64,000 nucleotides of DNA from Onthophagus taurus (taxonomy: Eukaryota > Arthropoda > Insecta > Coleoptera > Scarabaeidae). This document shows, in pieces, positions 24,817 to 43,639 of the stretch. The stretch is from assembly GCF_036711975.1 (NCBI RefSeq), contig NC_091972.1:5709001-5773000 (forward strand). Reading direction: 5' to 3'. Under the pieces are notes generated by a model. That model saw only the letters and a program-made list of their open reading frames with translations. It was not told where the DNA came from and searched no databases. The translations under genes were made by a program, and so were the position numbers. Numbering within the stretch: the stretch's first letter is position 1; each line of letters begins with the position of its first letter.

Positions 24817-25539
24817 GTATTATTTTGTTATAACCGAAATTGTTTCCTTTTTAAATAAAATTGTTATTAGCCCATAAAAATCTTCATTCACGATTTTATT
24901 GCAAATGGCAATTTACCTTGGAATTTATATGAACACAGATGGAAAATCAATTCCGATTTACAATTCGTCCCGTTTTCGATTTGGCACACTGCAGCAACAG
25001 ATTCCACGAATGCGTTGCGCCGTTTTGCTTGAGCTTAATTAGAGAGTTTATTAACATCGAACGGATCTACGGCTATTAACCATTAATCTTCGTAGTAGAT
25101 GAACCGCGCTCGAGGATGAATTCGTATGGCATCCAGAAGTAGGAGCGGTTCTGGCATTTGAAATCGGATTTACTCTACGATAAATGACGTAGATTTACAT
25201 TACGACCACAATCCTAAGGCTTGACTAAATGCAAATGTCTCACCGTTGTTATTATTTATCTCTTTCATTCTTTGCTATTTGATATTTACGGGAAATGCCT
25301 CTTAGTTATTTGACTTCCTAGCTATTTTAATTGCAAATTACTATATTTAGATTTTATTAGTTTTCATTTTAATGAAATTCCATTTATAATTTATTTCATT
25401 TATAATTTCAGGTACCTATTACTATTAAATATCTTATTTCTTAATGTCTTGCTCGATGAAAAGTCATTCAGAAACTTTGGGGAGATGAATTGCGACCCAA
25501 AAATCGAGAATCTGATACGATTAGCAGCAGGGCAGTGGC
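24817..25539. other. Intergenic region
   Basis: I see no gene, RNA or clear repeat in this stretch. Confidence 0.4.
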
Positions 25540-25775
25540 ATAAAACTAGAACTAACACTATACCTAGAACTAGAATCATTCGGGTTCAGCCTCACGTCTC
25601 TCAAGACGGCTAAACCCGAATGATTCTAGTTCTAGGTATAGTGTTAGTTCTAGTAACAGTGTTAGTGTAGAACTAGAATTAACACGACACCTGGAACTAG
25701 AAACATTCAGGTTTAGCCGTCTTGAGAAACATGCAGCTATACCCAAATGTTTCTAATTCTATTATTTGAGGATTG
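25540..25775. repeat. Hairpin-family cluster, two copies
   Basis: Two adjacent copies: one nearly perfect inverted repeat around the loop CGTCTCTCAAGACGG, and a second more decayed copy ending in TTTCTAATTCTATT. They abut the left border of the Ty3/gypsy relic. Confidence 0.85.
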
Positions 25776-25779
25776 TTTG

Positions 25780-28390
25780 TTGAAATGTCGCACCAAAGCT
25801 TTACATCTGAATGTGATGTTGTTTGTTGCGATAGGTTATATTTAGTAGTTTGTGTCTTTGAGTATTGTTTGTTTAGTAAATGTGTTAATTCTGTATCGTT
25901 AAATTGCGCGTTTTTTAAGGTTTGTGTGTCAGGGTAAATTGATGTCCATGTAAAAAATGTTTAAAGAATTTGATACTAGTGTAAATTGCTAACAATTCTC
26001 TATCAAAAGTTGAATAATTTATTTGGCTTGAAGATAATTTTTGAGAAAAAAATGCTAAAGGTTGTGTTTTATTGTTTATAGTCTGTGATAAAACTGCTCC
26101 TATACCTATACTTGAGGCGTCAGTCGTCAGTGAAAGAGTTGCTCGTGGTGATGGGTGTGCAAGAGTGACGGATTTTGAAAAAAGTTCTTTGGCTGTAGTG
26201 AAAGAAATGTCGTGATGGTGTGTCCAAGAAGTGATTGATTTAAGTTTTTGTGAATAAAGTGTTTTTGATAAATGATGTAAAGGAGCTAAAATGTTTGAGA
26301 TGTTTGGTAAAAATCTGTGATAAAAATTTATCATTCCTAAGAATCGCTGTAATTGTTTTAGTGTGGTTGGTTTTGGAAATTCAGTTATGGCATTAACCTT
26401 AGATTGCGAAGGGCGAACGCCTTCAGCAGAAATTTGATGACTTAGGAAATTTAAATCTGTAACTCCAAAAACACATTTTGTTGGTTGTATATTAATATTA
26501 CAAGAGGTTAACCTCTGAAACAATTGTTGTAAATGAAGATAATGTTCTTCTTCATTGCGACTGGCTACTAGAATATCATCTAGATATACGAATAGGAAAT
26601 CTAAGCCATATAGAACTTCGTTTATGAACCTTTGAAAGGTTTGTGCCGCATTACGTAAACCGAAAGGCATTCTCGTGAATTCGAACAGACCAAACGGTGT
26701 AGTGATAGCCGTTTTAGGAATATCGTCTTCTTCTACAGGAATTTGGTGATAAGCTCGTACCAGATCTAATTTTGAAAAAAATTTGCAATTGTGTAAATGT
26801 AAGTTAAAATCTTTAATGTGCGGAAGAGGATAACGATCTGGAACTGTGATGTTGTTGAGTTGTCGGTAGTCTCCACATGGTCTCCAATCGTTGGAATCTT
26901 TCTTAGGAACCATATGAAGAGGCGACGCTGTAGAAGAAGAAGACAGATTCCTAATGCCACCATTTGTTCGAATTCTTTCTTTGCGATGTTGTGTTTGTGC
27001 ACGTCTAAACGTCGGGGACGACAAAACGGTAGGTGTGAGTTGGTAACAATTCTGTGTCGAGTGTTATGTCCAACTGGTTTTGTAAAGTCCGGTGTAGACG
27101 TTAATTTTGGAAATTTTTTTAAGAGTGTTGTATATTTGGTTTCAAAAGAAAAAATTTTGGGAGTTGGAATAGTATTTTTGACAATGGAACCAATTGAAAA
27201 CAAATTGGTTTTCGAATCTACCAATCGCTTCTTTTTTATATCCACCAAGATACCAAATGCATGAAGGAAATCCGCACCAATGATTGGTTTACTAACATTA
27301 GCTATAGTAAATACGAATGGGAAATTCCTTCTTAGATTTAATGAAATTGTAAGCATTTTTTTACCGTATGTAGTAATTGTAGTACCATTAGCGGCCGAAA
27401 GGTTTGAGTTGGTATCTTGGTTACGTTTCGGATATAATTTGTGAGGTAGAACCGAAATGTCAGCTCCAGTGTCAATTAAAAAATTTAGGTTATTTTGATT
27501 GTCAAAAATGAAAAGTCGCGAACTGACAGAATTTACCGTAAATTGAGGTTGACTTTTTGTCAAAATTTTGAATTTGGAAAAATTTTGTTTTTCTTTTGAA
27601 ACCTTTATTAGTTTTTTGATGTCGATGGAAAATTTTTGTTTTTGTCGGTGAAGGAATTATAAAATTTGCAATATGTTCCTCCACATTTAACCGCGTTGTC
27701 TCCAAATTTACGGTGATACCAACAAATAGTCGAATAACTCGTTGAATTAGATCTATTCCGCGAGTGACGTGACGAAGAACGATGTCTATCTCGAGAATTG
27801 TGAAAACAATTACAATTACAATTCTTCAACGTATTTGTTGGTATGTTTTGAAATTGTGTAGTCAAAGAATTTATTTGATTTTCCAAATTTTTTGTCCTGT
27901 TGTCCTGTTGTTGTTGTTGTTGTGTAATGGTAGTCACTAGTGCTTGACACGTTAACGTCAGATTTTGGATTGTTGTTAGTAATTCGTCGTGTGGTGGTGT
28001 TTTTGTGGTGCGATGTTTTTGAACTTCCGAGAGGTGTGTTGAGGTCGACGTCAAATTCATTGATTTCCACACCTTGTCGGCAATGGAAAGAATGTCCACA
28101 ACGTCCTCTTTGCCAGAAGCGAGGAGTGCAACCGAAACAACACGAGGTAGTCTCCTTTGCCACAATTTTAATAGTAAATTTGGACTAACCACCTGAGAAC
28201 CACCAACTGTGGTCAACATCGCTCGATAAAAATCTGACGGTTTTTGATCTCCCATTTGCGAACCTAACAGAACATCGTCCAGCCGTTTTTCTTCACTCAA
28301 TGATAACCTGTCGATTAACAATTTTTTGAGTGAAGAATATGGATTTATGTCTGGAGGGTTCTGTATGAGATCTACCACGGTAGAGATGAT
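25780..28390 (-). mobile_element. Ty3/gypsy LTR-retrotransposon relic
   Basis: On the minus strand, in order: a gag-like region (about 27608-28378), a retropepsin region with the active-site motif DTGADISVLP (about 27100-27560), and reverse transcriptase plus the start of RNase H (about 25915-27024) with [11 protein letters not shown] and the RNase H motif LTTDASSIG. Integrase and both long terminal repeats are absent, so the element is a fragment. The reading frames are long with only about one or two breaks, which suggests a fairly young insertion. Each border meets a hairpin-family cluster. Confidence 0.9.
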
Positions 28391-28394
28391 CTCA

Positions 28395-28795
28395 TCGTCT
28401 AGTGTTAGTTCTAATTTTACACTAGCACTGTTACTAGAACTAACACTATACCTAGAACTAGAATCATTCAGGTTTAGCTGTCTTGAGAGACGTGCGGCTA
28501 AACCCGAATGTTTCTAGTCCTAGGTGTGGTGTTAATTCTAATTTTACACTAACATTGTTATTAGAACTAACACTATACCTTGGACTAGAATCATTTTGGT
28601 GTAGCCGTCCTGAGAGACGTGCGGCTAAAATCAAATGTTTCTAGTTCTAGGTGTAGTGTTAGTTCTAGTTTTATACTAACACTATATCTAGAACTAGAAT
28701 CATTCGGGTTTAGCCGTCTTAAGAGACTTGCGGCTAAACCCGAATGTTTCTAGTTCTAGGTGTAGTGTTAGTTCTAGTTTTAATTGTGATACGGT
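28395..28795. repeat. Hairpin-family cluster, three tandem copies
   Basis: Three copies in tandem, each about 115-120 bp. Each has arms CTAGAACTAGAAT...GGGTTTAGCCG and CGGCTAAACCCGAATGTTTC around loops such as TCTTGAGAGACGTG. The cluster runs into the right border of the gypsy relic. Confidence 0.88.
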
Positions 28796-36929
<8,134 letters not shown>

Positions 36930-37730
36930 CAAAAATTGTCATTTTTTACAAAATAAATGCGAGGAAAAATCTATTAAATTATTAAAATGTTGTGGAATTG
37001 GGGTGTTGGGAAATCGCACTTATAATTATAATTAAAATCAAAAAAAGAAACATGTTGTTTTACGCACTAATATAGTTATCAAGTTATTTTCGAAACTCTA
37101 TCTGTTAAAAGAAAAGAAAAAAATAAATATTTTCTTTAAAAACAATTTTATTAAAAAAAAACCCAACCCATTCATTTATATCCCCAAAAAAACCTCCTTA
37201 TTCATTCTATTTAATGAATATGATATTTCAAAATGAAACGTCCTCGTTCAAATTACTTTTGGGTTTTCCACTTTACGTTCGAACGTATCGGACGTTTCAT
37301 AACGAAATACATTGTGAACGGTGGTGAACGTTACGAAATGATTACTTAAAAATTCATATCCTGTTATGATCTGGAATGATGTCAAATGCGATCTAAAATT
37401 AGCTTCTATTGTGGTGTTGCTTAATAACAATACGTCTGGATTTGGTACGATGTTGTTAGTATGCATGAGATTTTCTCCAGGTGCAAACCATGAGGTCATA
37501 ACGAATTCAATAACAAATTCAAAAATAGAATAAAGTGTATATTAGTTTTCTAATTATACCATCATTCAAAAAGTAATTTTATTTTCAATGAATTGTTAAT
37601 ATGAGTATGTTTTGAAGTTACAGTGTGAAGTTAGACAACAAAATTATAATAAAAACCAATTAATGTATAAAAAAGGCTATAATAAGTGTTTTATTGTAAT
37701 TTTGTTTACAATACTTTCTCCAGTACAATA
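36930..37730. other. Intergenic region downstream of CDKL
   Basis: AT-rich. A short open frame at 37248-37499 is listed separately. No other structure was seen before the mariner-like element. Confidence 0.4.
37248..37499 (-). CDS. Short hypothetical open frame, 83 residues
   Basis: It starts MTSWFAPGENLMHTNN and ends ERKVENPKVI. I recognise no family, and it has no clear signal peptide or membrane segment. Its base composition is a little richer in G+C than the surroundings, which is the main reason to list it. It may be one exon of a larger gene, a decayed gene, or chance. Confidence 0.2.
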   Translation of the reverse strand: MTSWFAPGENLMHTNNIVPNPDVLLLSNTTIEANFRSHLTSFQIITGYEFLSNHFVTFTTVHNVFRYETSDTFERKVENPKVI

Positions 37731-38977
37731 TACAGGGTGTCTCACGTAACTGGTTCGTTAGAACTTTTTAAGGTTCCACTATTCGTAGTGGTTTGAAATT
37801 TTGGTAGCATGGGTTGTTCATTCTAAACTTTCGATCTAAAATATTTTCAAGATGGCCACCCTTTCCGGTCTACCGGAAGTAGACCACAACTTCCTTATTT
37901 TAAATGGAATGCTATAGTTTTTATTACACCTTTCAATTATACGTAAAAAAATATGTTGACTTTGATAAAAGTTGTTGGTACCTAGCGTTTTTTGTTTTCG
38001 AGTTATATAGATTTTAAGTGTTTTTTGACAAATTTCACCATGGTCTTTAAAAGCCAATATCTCAGCTAACGATCATTCAAAAAAGCTCTGCATTGGCACG
38101 ACTACTCTACAGATGCTGCCAAATAGATTATCATTTGTTGTATCAGAGAATCTTATACAGGGTGGTCAAAAATTGAATTATCGTTTCTCAATATTCAATT
38201 GCGAGAAAGTTGAAAATTTTAAATGGAACACCCCATATTTCTTTACCCTATCAAAAAGGGAATTTAATTTTCTACAAATTATCTATAAACATTCCTATAC
38301 CTATTTATTGTAGTTTCCCTGATATTGAGACATTAACCAAAGCATGCACGGAATGCGGGAAAAAGTTTGATTTTTTTATTAGAAGGAATGGAATTTTGAC
38401 AGTTTTTGGTCCATATTTGTGTTATTGTTGTTGTTACTTACTTTTGATCACGAGTGAAAGTCATTGTATATCATGGCAAATTATTCCAACGCCGATATTT
38501 TAAATTTGTTTTATATTCATGGCAATGGCCTTCACGATCTCCAGATTTAACACCATTGGATTTTTATTTGCGGGGTCACTTAAAAAATCAAGTGTACAAT
38601 TCACCGATCAACACCCGACAAAGGCTTTTTAATGAACGTTAACTGAGATATAGACTTTTAAAAAGCATGGTGAAATTTGCCAAAAAAAGCTTAAAATCAA
38701 AATAACTCGAAAACAAAAAATGGTAGGTACCAACAATTTTTATCAAAGTCAACATATTTTTTTATGTATAATTGAAAGGTGTAATAAAAACTATAGCATT
38801 CCATTTAAAATAACGAAGTTGTGGTCTACTTCCGGTAGACCGGAAGTGGTGGCCATCTTGAAAATATTTTAGATTGAAAGTTTAGAATGAACAACCTATG
38901 CTACCAAAATTTCAAACCTCTATGAATAGTGGAACCTAAAAAAGTGCTAACGAACCAGTTACGTGAGACACCCTGTA
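37731..38977 (+). mobile_element. Mariner-like DNA transposon with about 345-bp inverted ends
   Basis: The ends TACAGGGTGTCTCACGTAAC and their complement are flanked by TA dinucleotides (37729-37730 and 38978-38979), the target duplication of Tc1/mariner elements. The inverted arms run about 37731-38072 and 38637-38977. The centre keeps only the C-terminal part of a transposase, with WPSRSPDLTPLDFYLRG (about 38520-38580), a motif containing the last catalytic Asp region of mariner-type enzymes. Most of the transposase is gone, so the copy is non-autonomous. Confidence 0.9.
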
Positions 38978-38984
38978 TATAATG

Positions 38985-39530
38985 CAATATATGTAATGCA
39001 TATGCTCAAACCCTCTATCCCTTCTCCCTCATCTCTACACCATTGGTTCCTCGGCTCCCGTCTCCTAAAATCTGCTTCCTGTCCATCGCCTCCTCCCTCA
39101 GCTTCACATCGTCCGCCCAGTATCTGTTCCCTCGTTCCTCATTGCCACAGCAGAATCTGGCCACCAATCTCTTCTCTTCCATCAACAGATACTTTGGCAC
39201 TTTCTCTGTCACTATTTTCCAATACCTTTATATCTCCCATCTCGTATCTGGGACCTTCTCTCCTACCTCTGTATGTCCCTAACCCTCTCTTCCTGCCCAT
39301 ATATTAACTCCTTGATTTCATTCCAGAACTCTCCCAGGATCTTGCAATGCGGTCTTCCTTCCATCCTTTCCTTGTACTTCACTGCTCTTCCCCCAGCTTC
39401 TACCCTTACTGAATCCACTTTAACCTTTTTCCTCACTATATACCCTGGAAAATATCTCTCCAGCGACCTTTTCATCTCTTTCATCTCCACCGCCTCTCTT
39501 ATCAAGACCATTGTTCCTCCTATCACTGTA
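38985..39530 (-). mobile_element. LINE fragment, 3' part of the second reading frame
   Basis: On the minus strand the sequence reads as broken pieces with the motif PGYIVRKKVKVDSVRVEAGG, then YKERMEGRPHCKILGEFWNE, and further on YLLMEEKRLVARFCCGNEER. This is the region after the reverse transcriptase in an insect non-LTR retrotransposon. Several frame changes separate the pieces. The same family recurs on the plus strand at about 49235-50030. Confidence 0.75.
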
Positions 39531-39737
39531 AAAAAGACTATAAATTTGACTTTAATTGATAAAATAGGTAGTAACTTACAAAAACAATTCGTCTTTTGTG
39601 TTTAAGTAAATTTTTTTATTGAAATCGAGATGATAGAGTGTATATCTTATTGTTTATTATACAATAATCACGTTTACAAAAGTAAATAAAATTTCAAAAA
39701 GTACAATACATTTTAATAATAATAATAACTGAAAAAC

Positions 39738-42266
39738 TTAACTTTTTTTCCCAAAAAAATTAAAATCTTGTCCTTTTCCTCGTCGAACTTCTTCAAATTT
39801 ATTCATTATTTCATCAATATTCTTTGGGCAATATTTTTGATCCATTGTGAAAAATTTATCATCACCTTTTACATCAACTTTTGAATGAGTGTTTGGGTAT
39901 AAAACGGTTGTTGACACAGGAGGTGTTTGTCGAAGAGTTGGAGAACTAGTATTCTCTAATAACTGACATGAAGGTGTTAAATTTTCTTCGGATAGTAAAG
40001 ATTTGATTTGATATTCGTTGGATATGGTGGAGCTGTAAGCTGGTAAGTTATTTAAAATAAAATTTTTCTGACTAATATATTTCTGTCGGAAATATTCGCT
40101 GGCATTCATATCAAAATCGGGTTCTTTAAATTTAATGCTGGAAAAATCTAAGTCTTTGATTTTGTTATAATCAATAGGGGGGGAATAACCTATTTGATTT
40201 TCACACTTTTCCGTTTTAGTTCGTTCACTGAAATGTTTGTATTCAGGATTTTGATATAAATCGTGAGATTTTGACGAGTTATTTTTGAACGTATCACAAT
40301 TTGTCATTTTTTTCAAAGGTGTCTTTCCACTAAAACTATTTTCGTTCTTTTCAGCTTTCTTATTAACAATTTTTTTCCCAAACGATTTTTTATTAGTACT
40401 AATTGGAATTGAACCAATTTTTGTTGTATTCGTTGAATTTTCTACAGACGAGGACTGTTTTGAAGGTTTTTTTGTTTTCGACACAATCGATTTTGTAATT
40501 GCTTTCCGATTCATTTGACATTTTTTAGTATCTTCTTGAGTGGGAAGATTTAAATCTTGTTTTGAAGACAAATCATCTTTACATACAAATTGACTATTTC
40601 CTATGCACATATCGTCATCGTGTTTCTTTAAAATTGCGTCACAAATTGCCGAAATAAGCGTGTTATGTTCACCGTACGAATGATATAATTTCTTGGATAT
40701 GTTCGTCTTGAAAATGTCATCATTTAGATTTAACGGTTTAGGAAGGTTCTTTTTTGGTAATCTTGGAGATAAATTAACTTGAGTTGTACTCAAATTGTAT
40801 TGTTTTCCGCTTAAAGGACTTGAAAATAATCCATCGTCGATAAAGAAATTTTTTGGTTTTCTTCTTGGGGTCATACTTTGTAAGAAATCATTTGTCCAAT
40901 CGATCGTTGTTTTGTAAATCGGAACATCTCCGATATTTTTCTTGTTTTTATCACAAGTTAAATCGTATTTACCATCCCATAAGTCTCGCATTACTTCGGG
41001 CATTTTCCTCGATAAATTTGGATCATCATAACTCGTTGCTTTATTTTCTACTATTGGTATGCACTGTATTGAATTAGTTTTTACCATTTGAGTTTTTGTC
41101 GATTTTTCTTGTTCAGCTTCTTTAAATTCTTTTTTGGGACTTTTTTCGTCGAAATATTCAGCTCGAGGACAAGGTCCTTTTACATTTACGCATTTATCAC
41201 ATATTGTACATTTTCCCGCATAAGACCCACGATTTGCTGGAATCGACTCAGTCGTGTAGCGTTTCGATTTAATTGCGCAGCATTTACAACATTTACAACA
41301 TCTTTTTGGAAAATCTGTTTGTGTGAACCTTTCTTTTATGTTTTGAATTGAAGTTTGCGTGTTTCTATGAACATCGATGACTTCATGTTGTTCAGTACAA
41401 CATTTACATTCGCAATAATCAACATCACACACGCAACAACAGTCTTTTTCTGGACTACATTCTGCGTAATGACAAGGTGAGTATCCGCGGAATGCCGTTT
41501 CTTTATAATTTTCTGGAGTTTGAGTTTCCTTAAATCGCGAATACACTTTTGGGTCATCAGAAATTGTATCTTTCGTCGAATAGATATCTTCGGAAATACT
41601 GGAATTTAATGATGGTCTATTACATTTGTTATGAGTTCTATTGCAATGATTTTTTGTGTGGTGATGTTTCTTCTTGGGAACATATCGTGCAAATGGGACT
41701 GGGTATGGATAAACAAATTGATTTGCACAGCTTTGAATGTATTCATTATATGTTGGTCTTTTTTGTTTAAATCCGAATATATTTTTTGTTGTTGATTTCA
41801 CCGCATTCCATGCACGCTTTGTGTAAGAACCTTTTGAATCCTCGCATTTCTTGTAAATCCGTCCGCACTCGCACGGTTCATAATACTCCGGTTGAATACA
41901 AACATGAGGATGTTGCCCGTTTAAAGTTCTTTTTTGTGGATAAGGATGTTGATAAGATTGGTTATCGGTGGTTTCGGAAGAAACCGCTTTTTGATTTTTA
42001 ACATGATCGATGTTAACCATCAATTTCGGTTTGCAATCCACTTCGCCACAAGGAACATATTTGTACGAACAAGTAATCGGTCGATAATCAAAATTATCCT
42101 CTCTTTTGTGCTGAGTGCTTTTAGCATGATACTTTTTATCTTTATTCTTTTTGATTTTTGTGAAGACTTCAAATGGTTTTTCAGCTGGAATTCGACGACA
42201 ATCTCTCGGTTCAAAGCACACACAAGTATTGTACTCGTTATCGTAATACAACTTTCTTTTAATCAT
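39738..42266 (-). CDS. Single-exon cysteine-rich orphan protein, 842 residues
   Basis: One uninterrupted frame from MIKRKLYYDNEYN to NFFGKKS. The N-terminal half is rich in Cys and aromatic residues, with CVCFEPRDCRR, a dense cluster ECSPEKDCCCVCDVDYC and EC-K-CC around residues 270-290, and a CCKCCKCC run near residue 325 followed by a C-x2-C-x2-C pattern. The second half is Lys/Ser/Asn-rich and probably disordered, ending in a short helix with NIDEIMNKFEEVRRG. There is no signal peptide or membrane segment. I recognise no named family; such lineage-specific Cys-rich proteins in insects are often sperm-tail or testis proteins, which is inference. The length and intact frame make it a real gene. 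The start is the first ATG after an in-frame stop. Confidence 0.85.
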   Translation of the reverse strand: MIKRKLYYDNEYNTCVCFEPRDCRRIPAEKPFEVFTKIKKNKDKKYHAKSTQHKREDNFDYRPITCSYKYVPCGEVDCKPKLMVNIDHVKNQKAVSSETTDNQSYQHPYPQKRTLNGQHPHVCIQPEYYEPCECGRIYKKCEDSKGSYTKRAWNAVKSTTKNIFGFKQKRPTYNEYIQSCANQFVYPYPVPFARYVPKKKHHHTKNHCNRTHNKCNRPSLNSSISEDIYSTKDTISDDPKVYSRFKETQTPENYKETAFRGYSPCHYAECSPEKDCCCVCDVDYCECKCCTEQHEVIDVHRNTQTSIQNIKERFTQTDFPKRCCKCCKCCAIKSKRYTTESIPANRGSYAGKCTICDKCVNVKGPCPRAEYFDEKSPKKEFKEAEQEKSTKTQMVKTNSIQCIPIVENKATSYDDPNLSRKMPEVMRDLWDGKYDLTCDKNKKNIGDVPIYKTTIDWTNDFLQSMTPRRKPKNFFIDDGLFSSPLSGKQYNLSTTQVNLSPRLPKKNLPKPLNLNDDIFKTNISKKLYHSYGEHNTLISAICDAILKKHDDDMCIGNSQFVCKDDLSSKQDLNLPTQEDTKKCQMNRKAITKSIVSKTKKPSKQSSSVENSTNTTKIGSIPISTNKKSFGKKIVNKKAEKNENSFSGKTPLKKMTNCDTFKNNSSKSHDLYQNPEYKHFSERTKTEKCENQIGYSPPIDYNKIKDLDFSSIKFKEPDFDMNASEYFRQKYISQKNFILNNLPAYSSTISNEYQIKSLLSEENLTPSCQLLENTSSPTLRQTPPVSTTVLYPNTHSKVDVKGDDKFFTMDQKYCPKNIDEIMNKFEEVRRGKGQDFNFFGKKS

Positions 42267-42574
42267 ACTTTAATTTTAATATATTCATCCCAAGATTTAA
42301 CTTTATTTCACCTTCGAAACGTGTCCAACGTCAAATCAACGTGGTTATTGACATTTCAGGTTTGACGACCTTTCGTTTCACCTTTATTTCCGTTTAATTT
42401 ACTTTGAAATATAAAAAAAAAGTAGAAATATCACCGTGCGTTGAGCAATCGCGCTAATGCGGTTCTATTTATAATATAGAAAGAGTGCGTTTCAACGTTG
42501 TTAGTTAATCTTGGAAAAATCCTCAATATGCAGGCGGAACCGGGATACATTTATTAGGAAATTAAAAAGGCAGG
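42267..42574. other. Upstream region of the 842-residue gene
   Basis: About 300 bases that must include the promoter of the minus-strand gene. I cannot identify a specific element. Confidence 0.35.
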
Positions 42575-43639
42575 TTGTACAATGTTATGATAAATCTATC
42601 TGATAACTATCTATATATTTTTCCATATCTAGTAATTTGTGACGGTAAAGAAGAATCGAAAAATCAGTCTAACTACTGTGCAACTGATGCAACGAAGAAG
42701 AATCTTCGTCTTTTATCTAGAAATAAAAGAGATAAGAAGATTAATAAGCAGGTGTTGAGGGCCATAAGGAAAGATATTAGAATTTATAATAAAGAGAAGA
42801 TCAAACAAACTATACGGGGAAATAAAAGCTTAATGGTCTTACGCAGAAGACTGGGTATTGGGAGAAGAGAGATAAGCAAAATTAGAAACAAACAAGGAAG
42901 AATAATAGCGAATAGGGAAGAAATATTGTGGGCTGTGGTGGATTTTTACCAGCTGCTATACAAAAGTCAGTGGGGTAAGAATATGAAGTTAGATCTGGAA
43001 CCAGACATACTATCAGAGGAAATAGGCATTAGAAACCAAAAATCGGAAGAAATGCCAGATATTTTGCTGGAGGAGATTGCATTTGCTTTAAGAAAGCCCA
43101 GAAATAATAGAGCACCGGGAGAAGTTTCTGTGGCTACAGACAGAATAAAGATGGGTGGTCTCCGCTAGCTCCTCTGTCTGTTTAACAGCACAATACGCCT
43201 TCTGAATCACCTCTACAAACTATTCTTGAGAACACTGATCACCAGACATGAAAATAAACTAGAACACTACCAGCCGCTGGAACAGGCGGCCTTTCGTACC
43301 GGATTTGGAACCAACGAAGAAATCGACTACAACAGGCCCTTGGTGCTAGCTTTTGTTGATTTCCAGAAGGCCCTTGATTCCGTTGGATGGGGGCGGTTTT
43401 GAAAATGTCGCGTCGATAATCGATACTCAAAACCAGTGTTGTTAAATACCCGGGTATTTATTTTCAAGGGAAAATTCCCTGGATATATACCCGGAGGTAT
43501 TTACCCAAGATGGGTATTTAGAGGTATTTATAAAATTTGATTTAAATTGAGTTGATGGCAGTTTTGCAAGTAGTTCAAGAATGCAGAGTCCATTATCGAC
43601 TCTGCATTCTTGCACCAAACTTATTTATTACATTTAAAG

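Noticed and set aside
27100-27560. Retropepsin-like frame as a host aspartic protease
   Set aside because: It lies between gag-like and reverse-transcriptase regions in the order of a Ty3/gypsy element.
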